Below, piece by piece: positions 1 to 6,223 of a DNA stretch of 6,223 nucleotides. The notes under the pieces are model-generated. The model had not been told where the DNA came from. It worked only from the letters and a program-made list of their open reading frames with translations, and searched no databases. Numbering within the stretch: the stretch's first letter is position 1; each line of letters opens with the position of its first letter. Made by a program: the position numbers and the translations under genes. The DNA lies in contig JASBTC010000315.1 in the NCBI GenBank assembly GCA_030148625.1, positions 1 to 6,223 of the forward strand. Direction: 5' to 3'. The stretch comes from Sphingobium sp. Lineage in GTDB: Bacteria > Pseudomonadota > Alphaproteobacteria > Sphingomonadales > Sphingomonadaceae.

Positions 1-1404
1 GCGCTCACCGGGGGCACCGAGTCCGCACAGGTGACGGGCTTCGCGATCGACCATCGCAAGATCGCACCCGGCACGATCTTCGGCGCCTTTGCCGGCGCGC
101 GTTTCAACGGCGAGGATTTCATCGCCCAGGCGATCGCCGACGGGGCGGTTGCGGTGGTGGCCCGGCCCGAAGCGAAGGTGGAAGGCGCGGTCCATATCGC
201 GGCGACCGAACCGCGTGCGGCGTTCGCGCGGCTGGCGGCCAAATTCTTCGCGCCTTATCCCGAGACGGTGGCCGCGGTGACGGGCACCAACGGCAAGACC
301 TCGACGGTCGAACTCGCGCGCCAGCTTTGGCGCATGGCGGGGCATAATGCCGCCTCGATCGGGACGCTGGGCGTGACCACCGCGGGCGATCAGGCCAAGA
401 CCGGCCTGACCACGCCCGATATCGTCACGTTCCTGTCGAACGTCGCCGGGCTCGAACGCGAGGGCGTGACGCATCTCGCCTTCGAGGCGTCGAGCCACGG
501 CCTGTCGCAATATCGTACCGAAGGCCTGCCCGTGCAGGCGGCCGCCTTCACCAATCTCAGCCGCGATCACCTCGATTATCACGGCGACATGGACTCCTAT
601 CTGGCCGCCAAATTGCGGTTGTTCTCCGAAGTGGTCGAGCCCGGCGGAAAAGCCGTGGTGTGGATGGACGATCCGGCTTCGGAAAAAGTGGTTCGCACGG
701 CTCTCGAGCGGGGGCTCGGAGTGCTGGGTGTGGGAGAGCGTGGCGATACGCTTCGGCTGATCGCCCGTTCCCCCACCCAGTATGGACAATCGCTGACGAT
801 CGAGGCCGAGGGCGGCACCCATAAGGTGAACCTGCCGTTGATCGGCGCCTATCAGGCCGCGAACGCATTGACGGCGGCCGGCCTGGTGCTGGCCACCGGC
901 GGGCCGCTGGCGACGGTGCTTGCCAATCTGGCGCGCGTACAGCCGGTGCGCGGGCGACTGGAGCGTGCGGTGGTCACCAAGGCAGGCGCGCCGGTCTATG
1001 TCGATTATGCGCATACGCCCGATGCGATCGAGGCTGCGATCGCGGCGCTTCGCCCCCATGCGCGCGGCCGGATCATCATCCTGATCGGCGCCGGCGGCGA
1101 TCGCGACAAGGGCAAAAGGCCCGAAATGGGCGCTGCCGCGATCAGGCTTGCAGACCATGTTGTCGTCACCGACGATAACCCCCGCACCGAGGACGCTGCC
1201 GCGATCAGGCGTGACGTGATGGCTGGCGCGCCCGGTGCGGTCGAGGTTGCGGGGCGACGCGAGGCCATCGCTGCCGCGATCGCCGAGGCGGGGGCCGACG
1301 ATATCGTGCTGCTGACCGGCAAGGGGCACGAACAGGGCCAGATCGTCGGCGATCTGGTGCTGCCCTTCGACGACGTCACCGTCGCGCGCGAGTGCGCGGC
1401 ATGA
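1..1404 (+). CDS. murE: UDP-MurNAc-L-Ala-D-Glu:meso-diaminopimelate ligase MurE (5' end outside window)
   Basis: This cytoplasmic Mur ligase adds meso-diaminopimelate to UDP-MurNAc-L-Ala-D-Glu using ATP. Residues are numbered from the first codon of the window. An N-terminal UDP-binding domain (VTGFAIDHRK, about 11-20) is followed by the ATP-binding P-loop TGTNGKT at 94-100, a TTPD segment and FEASSHGLSQ for the substrate. RDHLDYHGD precedes Lys204, in the place of the carbamylated lysine of E. coli MurE. The C-terminal domain has DNPR at 392-395, the signature of DAP-specific rather than lysine-adding enzymes, and GKGHE at 440-444. The frame is open from base 1, and ALTGG before the GTG at 31 looks like normal MurE N-terminus. 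I therefore take the gene to start upstream, probably by only a few codons, rather than at 31. The 467 visible residues are close to the usual 480-500. The stop overlaps murF by 4 nt. Identification is very secure; DAP specificity is inferred from the motif. Confidence 0.97.
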   Translation, partial: ALTGGTESAQVTGFAIDHRKIAPGTIFGAFAGARFNGEDFIAQAIADGAVAVVARPEAKVEGAVHIAATEPRAAFARLAAKFFAPYPETVAAVTGTNGKTSTVELARQLWRMAGHNAASIGTLGVTTAGDQAKTGLTTPDIVTFLSNVAGLEREGVTHLAFEASSHGLSQYRTEGLPVQAAAFTNLSRDHLDYHGDMDSYLAAKLRLFSEVVEPGGKAVVWMDDPASEKVVRTALERGLGVLGVGERGDTLRLIARSPTQYGQSLTIEAEGGTHKVNLPLIGAYQAANALTAAGLVLATGGPLATVLANLARVQPVRGRLERAVVTKAGAPVYVDYAHTPDAIEAAIAALRPHARGRIIILIGAGGDRDKGKRPEMGAAAIRLADHVVVTDDNPRTEDAAAIRRDVMAGAPGAVEVAGRREAIAAAIAEAGADDIVLLTGKGHEQGQIVGDLVLPFDDVTVARECAA

Positions 1405-2777
1405 CCGCGCTCTGGACCTCCGCCGAGATCGCCGCGGCCGTTGCCGGCGCGGCATCCGCCGATTTCGCGGTGGGTGGCGTTGCATTCGATTCTCGCGAGA
1501 TCGGCCCCGGCGACCTGTTCGTGGCGATGAAGGGCGAGGCGACCGACGGCCATCGCTTCGTCGACCAGGCATTCGCCAGCGGCGCGACCGGGGCGATCAC
1601 CAGCCAGGCCGTCGATCATCCGCACATCCTGACCGCCGACACCATGGCGGCGCTGGAAGCGCTGGGTGTCGCCAGCCGCGCGCGCACCTCCGCGCGCATC
1701 GCCGGCGTCACCGGATCGGTCGGCAAGACCGGGACCAAGGAAGCGCTGGCGCTCGCGCTCGAACGCTCCGCGCCCGGCCGCGTCCATCGTTCGGTCAAGA
1801 GCTACAACAATCATACCGGCGTGCCGCTCAGCCTGTCGCGCATGCCCGCCGAGACGCGTTTCGGCATCTTCGAAATGGGGATGAATCACGCTGGCGAACT
1901 GGCCGCGCTGACGCAAATGGTGCGTCCGCATGTCGCGATCGTCACCGCCATCGCGCCCGCGCACCAGGCCTTCTTCGCCAGCGTCGAGGCAATCGCCGAC
2001 GCCAAGGGCGAGATCTTCCAGGGGCTCGAACCTGGCGGCACCGCGATCGTGCCGTTCGACAGCCCGCATCGCGACCGGCTGATCGCCGCGGCCCAGCCTT
2101 TTGCCGGCAGCATCCTGACCTTCGGGCTGGGCGAGGGCGCCGATATCCGCGCGGTCGAAGCCGTGCCGGCCGCCAGTGGCGGCACATTGGTCACCGCGCA
2201 TCTGCCCGGCGGCGAACTGGGCTTCACCATTTCGCAGCCCGGCATGCACTGGGTGTCCAACGCGATGGCGGTGATCGCGGCGGTTGAGATCATGGGCGGC
2301 GATCTGGCCGCGGCCGGGCTTGCGCTGGCCGAAATGCCCGGGCTCAAGGGACGCGGCGCGCGTCACCGCATCCCGATCGATGGCGGCAACGTGCTGCTGA
2401 TCGACGAAAGCTACAACGCCAATCCGGCATCGATGGTGGCGACGATCCGCCAGCTCGGCAGGGAAATCGCCGAGCGCCGACTGGTCGTGCTGGGTGCGAT
2501 GCGCGAGCTGGGCGAGGCGAGCGACCGGTTCCACGCCGAGATTGCGGGGCCGATCGAGGAAGCCAACGTCGATTTCGCACTGCTCGTCGGTCCCGAGATG
2601 GCTGCGCTCGCCACAAGGCTTGAGGGCAGCGTCGATTTCGCGCATGTGCCCGACGCCGCGACGGCACTCGAAGCCCTGTCGGAAATGCTTCAGCCCGGAG
2701 ACGCGGTCCTCATCAAGGGGTCGAACTCTATCGGACTCGCCCGCGTCGTCGACGCGCTGGCGGGCGGGACGGACTGA
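1401..2777 (+). CDS. murF: UDP-MurNAc-tripeptide:D-alanyl-D-alanine ligase MurF
   Basis: MurF completes the cytoplasmic pentapeptide by joining D-Ala-D-Ala to UDP-MurNAc-L-Ala-D-Glu-meso-DAP with ATP. The protein is 458 aa, normal for the family. It shows the N-terminal DSR motif (30-32, within [18 protein letters not shown]), the P-loop TGSVGKT (104-110, Lys109), [23 protein letters not shown] from residue 158, [11 protein letters not shown], and a conserved segment around Lys202 (ADAKGEIF). The C-terminal domain carries DESYNANP (335-342), [15 protein letters not shown] and the final [15 protein letters not shown] chose ATG 1401, which forms an ATGA overlap with the murE stop. A GTG three codons upstream (1392) is also in frame but would add only Met-Arg-Gly to a protein that starts naturally at MTALW. 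No strong Shine-Dalgarno is visible, so translation probably depends on coupling to murE. The residue after the P-loop is Gly (KTGTKE) rather than the more common Thr or Ser. Confidence 0.97.
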   Translation: MTALWTSAEIAAAVAGAASADFAVGGVAFDSREIGPGDLFVAMKGEATDGHRFVDQAFASGATGAITSQAVDHPHILTADTMAALEALGVASRARTSARIAGVTGSVGKTGTKEALALALERSAPGRVHRSVKSYNNHTGVPLSLSRMPAETRFGIFEMGMNHAGELAALTQMVRPHVAIVTAIAPAHQAFFASVEAIADAKGEIFQGLEPGGTAIVPFDSPHRDRLIAAAQPFAGSILTFGLGEGADIRAVEAVPAASGGTLVTAHLPGGELGFTISQPGMHWVSNAMAVIAAVEIMGGDLAAAGLALAEMPGLKGRGARHRIPIDGGNVLLIDESYNANPASMVATIRQLGREIAERRLVVLGAMRELGEASDRFHAEIAGPIEEANVDFALLVGPEMAALATRLEGSVDFAHVPDAATALEALSEMLQPGDAVLIKGSNSIGLARVVDALAGGTD

Positions 2778-3847
2778 TGCTTTATCTGCTTGCCGAACAG
2801 CTTGGTTTCCCCGGCCTGCTGAACCTGGTCCGCTATCTCTCGTTCCGCACGGGCGGGGCGATCGCGACCGCCTTGTTCATCGGGCTGATCATCGGGCCGC
2901 GCTTCATCGGCTGGCTGCGCGTGCGCCAGGGCAAGGGCCAGCCCATCCGCACCGACGGGCCGCAGACCCATCTCGCCAAGCGCGGCACGCCGACAATGGG
3001 CGGGCTGATGATCCTGACCGCCGTCTCGCTGTCGCTGCTGCTGTGGATGGACATCAGCAACATGTATGTCTGGGCGTGCCTGTTCGTCACGCTCGGCTTC
3101 GGCGCGATCGGCTTCCTCGACGATTACGACAAGGTGCGAAAGGCGAGCCACAAGGGGGTTTCGGGCCGGACGCGGCTGGCGGCGGAATTCCTGATCGCGG
3201 GCATTGCGAGCTGGATGATCCTCAGCCAGTCGGGCACGCATCTCTACGTCCCCTTCCTCAACTATCCCCCGCTCGACCTGGGCTGGTTCTATATCGTCTT
3301 CGCGGCGTTCACGATCGTCGCCTTCGGCAATGCGGTGAATCTGACCGATGGCCTCGACGGCCTCGCCACTTTCCCGGTGATCATCGCCAGCCTGGCGTTC
3401 CTGCTGATCGCCTATCTGGTCGGCAACGCGAAATATGCCGGCTATCTTGGCATCCCGCACATTCCGGGGGCGGGCGATCTCACCATATTGTGCGGCGCGA
3501 TCATCGGCGGCGGGCTTGCCTTTCTGTGGTTCAACGCGCCGCCCGCGGCGGTGTTCATGGGCGATACCGGCAGCCTCGCGCTCGGCGGCGCGCTTGGCGC
3601 GATCGCGGTCACCGCGCATCACGAGATCGTGCTGGGCATCATCGGCGGCCTGTTCGTCGTCGAGGCGCTGTCGGTCATCATCCAGGTGTTCTTCTACAAA
3701 CGCACGGGCAAGCGCGTGTTCAAGATGGCGCCGATCCACCATCATTTCGAACAGCTCGGCTGGTCGGAACCGACCGTCGTCATCCGTTTCTGGATCGTAT
3801 CCATCGTGCTGGCGCTGGCCGGCCTGTCGACGTTGAAGCTGCGGTGA
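2777..3847 (+). CDS. mraY: Phospho-N-acetylmuramoyl-pentapeptide transferase MraY
   Basis: MraY is the polytopic inner-membrane enzyme that moves phospho-MurNAc-pentapeptide from UDP to undecaprenyl phosphate, forming lipid I and releasing UMP. The 356 aa length is typical and the chain alternates hydrophobic segments with charged loops, as expected for the ten-helix fold. Family motifs appear in order: KRGTPTMGG (68-76), GFLDDYDK with Asp115-Asp116, NLTDGLDG (188-195), GDTGS with Asp263, and the HHH triad at 321-323 in [14 protein letters not shown]. Asp115 and Asp116 fall at the same positions as the essential aspartates of the E. coli enzyme; Asp263 matches its Asp267. The ATG shares its A with the murF TGA (TGATG), which fixes the start and implies coupled translation. 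The stop lies inside the murD start (GTGA). A purine-rich GGGCGGGAC stretch just upstream could act as a weak ribosome-binding site. Nothing is missing or disrupted. Confidence 0.98.
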   Translation: MLYLLAEQLGFPGLLNLVRYLSFRTGGAIATALFIGLIIGPRFIGWLRVRQGKGQPIRTDGPQTHLAKRGTPTMGGLMILTAVSLSLLLWMDISNMYVWACLFVTLGFGAIGFLDDYDKVRKASHKGVSGRTRLAAEFLIAGIASWMILSQSGTHLYVPFLNYPPLDLGWFYIVFAAFTIVAFGNAVNLTDGLDGLATFPVIIASLAFLLIAYLVGNAKYAGYLGIPHIPGAGDLTILCGAIIGGGLAFLWFNAPPAAVFMGDTGSLALGGALGAIAVTAHHEIVLGIIGGLFVVEALSVIIQVFFYKRTGKRVFKMAPIHHHFEQLGWSEPTVVIRFWIVSIVLALAGLSTLKLR

Positions 3848-5121
3848 TCGTCTCCGACGCCTTTGCCGGAAAAAACTATGCGGTGCTGGGCCTCGCGCGC
3901 TCGGGGCTGTCGACCGTCGGCGCGCTGACGGCGAGCGGCGCGCGGGTGACCGCATGGGACGAACGCGCCGAGGCGCGCGCCGCGCTCGGCGCATCGGTCG
4001 AGATCGCTGATCCGATGGACATCGACCTGGCCGGGTTCGACGGCGTCGTGGTTTCGCCCGGCGTGCCGCTCAACCGCCACCCGATCGCGCAAAAGGCGCG
4101 CGACGCGGGCGTAGCGGTGATCGGCGACATCGAATTGTTCGCGCAGGCGCGCGCGTCGCTGCCCGCGCACAAGGTGGTCGGCATCACCGGCACCAACGGC
4201 AAATCGACGACGACCGCGCTCATCCATCATATCGTGAAGACCGCCGGCCTGCCGACGACGATGGGCGGCAATATCGGCCTGCCGATCCTGGGCCAGGATC
4301 CGCTGGCGGCGGGTGGCGTCTATGTGCTCGAACTGTCGAGCTACCAGATCGACCTGACCCATTCGCTCGATTGCGACGTCGCCGTGTTGCTCAACATCAC
4401 GCCTGACCATCTCGACCGTTATGACGGGTTCGCGGGCTATGCCGCGTCGAAGGAACGGCTGTTCACGGTACAGTCGGCCGACCATGTCGCGGTCATCGCG
4501 ACGGAAGACGATCCCAGCCGCGCCATCGCGTCGCGCGTCAATCATCGCCTGCTGCGCGTCGCGGGCAGCGATGCCGGCGATCAGAGTGATTGGCCGACCC
4601 TGCAAGGGCCGCACAATGCGCAGAATGCGGCGGTCGCGATCGCCGTCGCCCGCGCGCTCGGCATCGACGAAGATGCGATCGCGGAGGGGCTGCGCAGCTA
4701 TCCGGGCCTGCCGCACCGCATGGAGCGCGTGGCCGAGCGCAATGACGTGCTCTTCGTTAACGACAGCAAGGCGACCAACCCGACGTCGACCGCACCGGCA
4801 CTCGCGGCCTTTCCGGCGATCCACTGGATCCTGGGTGGGCGCGCCAAGACCAACGAACTCGACGCTTGTGCGCCGCATTTCGGCCATGTCCGCGCTGCCT
4901 ATACGATCGGCGAGGCCGCCGAGATGTTCGCCGATCTGCTGCGCCCCCATATGCCCGTCAGCCTGTGTGGCGATCTGCGGGCAGCCGTGGCACGCGCGGC
5001 AGACGCCGCGCGGCCCGGCGAGACCGTGCTGTTGTCGCCGGCCTGCGCCAGCTTCGATCAGTTCAAGGATTATGAGGCGCGGGGCGATGCCTTTCGCGCA
5101 GCGGTGGAGGCGCTCGTCTGA
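3844..5121 (+). CDS. murD: UDP-MurNAc-L-alanine:D-glutamate ligase MurD
   Basis: MurD adds D-glutamate to UDP-MurNAc-L-Ala with ATP in the cytoplasm, the step before MurE. From the GTG at 3844 the protein is 425 aa, within the usual range. The N-terminal nucleotide-sugar domain has [16 protein letters not shown] and VVSPGVPLN. The P-loop TGTNGKS is at 115-121 (Lys120). LELSSYQID and [12 protein letters not shown] follow, then Lys203 in YAASKERLF, aligned with the carbamylated lysine of E. coli MurD. The C-terminal domain has [16 protein letters not shown] (306-312), [11 protein letters not shown] and [22 protein letters not shown], which identify MurD specifically among Mur ligases. The frame stays open far upstream through mraY, but the recognisable protein begins with [16 protein letters not shown]. 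The GTG overlaps the mraY stop by 4 nt and there is no nearby in-frame ATG. No clear Shine-Dalgarno precedes it, so coupling to mraY is likely. Function is very secure; the exact start is slightly less so. Confidence 0.97.
   Translation: MIVSDAFAGKNYAVLGLARSGLSTVGALTASGARVTAWDERAEARAALGASVEIADPMDIDLAGFDGVVVSPGVPLNRHPIAQKARDAGVAVIGDIELFAQARASLPAHKVVGITGTNGKSTTTALIHHIVKTAGLPTTMGGNIGLPILGQDPLAAGGVYVLELSSYQIDLTHSLDCDVAVLLNITPDHLDRYDGFAGYAASKERLFTVQSADHVAVIATEDDPSRAIASRVNHRLLRVAGSDAGDQSDWPTLQGPHNAQNAAVAIAVARALGIDEDAIAEGLRSYPGLPHRMERVAERNDVLFVNDSKATNPTSTAPALAAFPAIHWILGGRAKTNELDACAPHFGHVRAAYTIGEAAEMFADLLRPHMPVSLCGDLRAAVARAADAARPGETVLLSPACASFDQFKDYEARGDAFRAAVEALV
5106..5110 (+). promoter_or_regulatory. 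Shine-Dalgarno sequence of ftsW
   Basis: GGAGG lies within the last codons of murD, 10 nt before the ftsW ATG at 5121. It is the clearest ribosome-binding site at any of the four gene junctions in the window and supports the ATG at 5121 over a second in-frame ATG at 5142. The spacing is slightly long but acceptable. Function is inferred from sequence and position only. Confidence 0.6.
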
Positions 5122-6223
5122 TGGCCACGATCCCAGGCCCCATGACCGGTCCCGTGGTGCCCCGCAGCAAGGCGGTGGTCTCGCGCCAGAATACGCGCGA
5201 CAAGCATCCCCAGCTCGGCCTGTGGTTCTGGGAGATCGACCGCGTCCTGCTGCTGCTCGTCACGCTGCTGATCTCGATCGGCATCATCGCGGTTGCCGCC
5301 GCGTCGCCCGCCGCTGCCGAGCGTTATTCGGAAGGGGCGGTGCGCTTCGACCAATATCATTATCTCTACCGCCAGCTCGTCTGGGTGGTGCTGAGCGTTC
5401 CCGTGATGCTGGTCATCTCGACCATGCCCAAGGAACGCGCGCGGCGCATGGCATTGGTGCTGGCGTGCATCTTCCTGTTTTGCCTGGCGCTGGTGCCTAT
5501 CCTCGGCGCCGAAGTGAATGGCGCCAAGCGCTGGATCGGTTCGGGTTTCGCGAAATTCCAGCCGTCCGAATTCCTCAAGCCCTGCTTCACCGTCGGCATG
5601 GCCTGGCTGCTGTCGCTGAAGGTGCAGGACCGCACATTGCCGGTGGTGCCGCTGTCGGCGCTGCTGATGGGCGTCGTTGCGCTGCTGCTGATGAAACAGC
5701 CCGATTTCGGCCAGACCGTGATCTTCGGCACCGTCTGGCTGGCGCTGCTGCTGCTTTCGGGCGTCAGCATCAGGATCATGGGCTGGCTGTTCGGCGCGGG
5801 CATTGCCGGCGTCGTCGGCGCTTATCTGTTCTACGACACGGCGACGCGGCGCATCAACGACTTCATCTTCCAGACCGGCGACACCTACCAGACCGACATG
5901 GCGCATGCGACGCTGACGGCAGGCGGGTTGCTGGGTACGGGCCCTGGTGGCGGTGAAATGAAGTTCCGCCTGCCCGAGGCGCATACCGACTATATCTTCT
6001 CGGTGATCGGCGAGGAATTCGGGCTGATCGCGTGCCTGGGCATCGTGCTGCTCTACGTCGCCATCGTCGTACGCGTGTTCGTGAAGCTGCTCGACGAGGA
6101 GGATCAGTTCCAGCTCCTCGCCGCCGCCGGCCTCACCACCCAGTTCGGCGTGCAGGCGATGATCAACATGGCGGTCAACACGCAGCTCGCGCCGTCCAAG
6201 GGCATGACCCTGCCGTTCATCAG
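5121..6223 (+). CDS. ftsW: Septal peptidoglycan glycosyltransferase FtsW (SEDS family; 3' end outside window)
   Basis: FtsW is the polytopic SEDS glycosyltransferase of the divisome. It polymerises lipid II into septal glycan strands with its partner transpeptidase FtsI. About 367 codons are visible, open to the window edge. A hydrophilic, basic cytoplasmic N-terminus of about 40 aa precedes the first membrane helix (about 42-61) and ASPAAAERYSEG. Further motifs are KRWI (136-139) with FQPSEFLK (146-153), QPDFGQT (193-199), GDTYQTD (253-259), GTGPGGGEMK (272-281) and LPEAHTDYIFSVIGEE (from 284). Asp290 in this last motif corresponds to the catalytic aspartate of SEDS enzymes (Asp297 in E. coli FtsW). 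The window ends in SKGMTLPFIS, which normally continues as YGGSS, so roughly the last helix and tail are missing. I prefer FtsW to its relative RodA because of the murD-ftsW order and the EAHTDYIF context. The ATG shares one base with the murD stop. Confidence 0.96.
   Translation, partial: MATIPGPMTGPVVPRSKAVVSRQNTRDKHPQLGLWFWEIDRVLLLLVTLLISIGIIAVAAASPAAAERYSEGAVRFDQYHYLYRQLVWVVLSVPVMLVISTMPKERARRMALVLACIFLFCLALVPILGAEVNGAKRWIGSGFAKFQPSEFLKPCFTVGMAWLLSLKVQDRTLPVVPLSALLMGVVALLLMKQPDFGQTVIFGTVWLALLLLSGVSIRIMGWLFGAGIAGVVGAYLFYDTATRRINDFIFQTGDTYQTDMAHATLTAGGLLGTGPGGGEMKFRLPEAHTDYIFSVIGEEFGLIACLGIVLLYVAIVVRVFVKLLDEEDQFQLLAAAGLTTQFGVQAMINMAVNTQLAPSKGMTLPFI

Noticed and set aside
31..33. GTG at 31 as the start of murE.
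   Set aside because: The frame is open back to base 1, and the ten residues before it (ALTGGTESAQ) fit a normal MurE N-terminus; starting at 31 would trim the first strand of the UDP-binding domain.
705..718. A perfect 5-bp inverted repeat, CGAGC-GGGG-GCTCG, that could form a hairpin.
   Set aside because: It is short, lies in the middle of murE and has no following T-run, so it is not a terminator. Such hairpins arise by chance in GC-rich sequence.
1005..2645. A 546-codon open frame on the - strand opposite murE and murF.
   Set aside because: It is fully antisense to two well-conserved genes. Its product is rich in Arg, Gly, His and Asp with no recognisable domain, as expected of a complementary-strand shadow in GC-rich DNA.
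2494..3843. The murD reading frame stays open for 1350 nt upstream, across the end of murF and all of mraY, which could suggest a much longer MurD or an overprinted gene.
   Set aside because: The upstream translation is Arg-, Pro- and Ala-rich with no family resemblance, while mraY in the other frame carries every expected motif. Stop-poor alternative frames are usual in GC-rich coding DNA.
2690..4950. Two long overlapping - strand open frames (2690-3994 and 3742-4950) opposite mraY and murD.
   Set aside because: Both have low-complexity, Arg/Asp/Ala/Gln-rich translations and lie antisense to intact conserved genes, so they are shadows.
5070..5984. A 304-codon - strand open frame opposite ftsW.
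   Set aside because: Its His-, Gln- and Arg-rich translation mirrors hydrophobic membrane-helix codons read in reverse; there is no domain signal.
1..6223. Many copies of GCGATCG-like words, resembling a dispersed palindromic repeat.
   Set aside because: They occur inside codons as Ala-Ile or Ile-Ala pairs using favoured GCG, GCC and ATC codons. Codon preference explains them, and I see no regular spacing.

Overview
The window is an uninterrupted piece of a bacterial dcw (division and cell wall) cluster. It holds five genes, all on the + strand, in the order murE (5' end cut off), murF, mraY, murD, ftsW (3' end cut off). This is the classical core order also found in E. coli. The DNA is visibly GC-rich, with mostly G or C at third codon positions. 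Together with the protein style (a MurE beginning VTGFAIDHRK…GTIFGAF, alphaproteobacterial-type MurF and FtsW motifs), this suggests an alphaproteobacterium, most likely a sphingomonad (Sphingomonadales). That placement rests on pattern recognition, not on a search.

Layout: bases 1-1404 are murE without its first few codons; 1401-2777 murF; 2777-3847 mraY; 3844-5121 murD; 5121-6223 the first ~367 codons of ftsW, ending just inside the conserved KGMTLPFIS segment. There are no intergenic bases. Every stop codon overlaps the next start, by 4, 1, 4 and 1 nt in turn, so the genes are almost certainly co-transcribed and translationally coupled. I see no promoter, terminator, RNA gene, repeat, mobile element or CRISPR array inside the window.

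Together the genes build and use the peptidoglycan precursor. In the cytoplasm MurD adds D-Glu to UDP-MurNAc-L-Ala, MurE adds meso-diaminopimelate (its DNPR motif supports DAP rather than lysine), and MurF adds D-Ala-D-Ala. MraY then transfers phospho-MurNAc-pentapeptide to undecaprenyl phosphate at the inner membrane, giving lipid I. FtsW is the SEDS-family septal glycosyltransferase that polymerises lipid II at the division site. The missing steps (MurG, MurC, MurB, Ddl, FtsI and others) are expected just outside the window.

All key catalytic motifs that fall inside the window are present. I found no frameshift, truncation or inserted cargo, and no previously undescribed system. The findings are small points: the gene overlaps, a GTG start for murD without a clear ribosome-binding site, and a few lineage-type motif variants.
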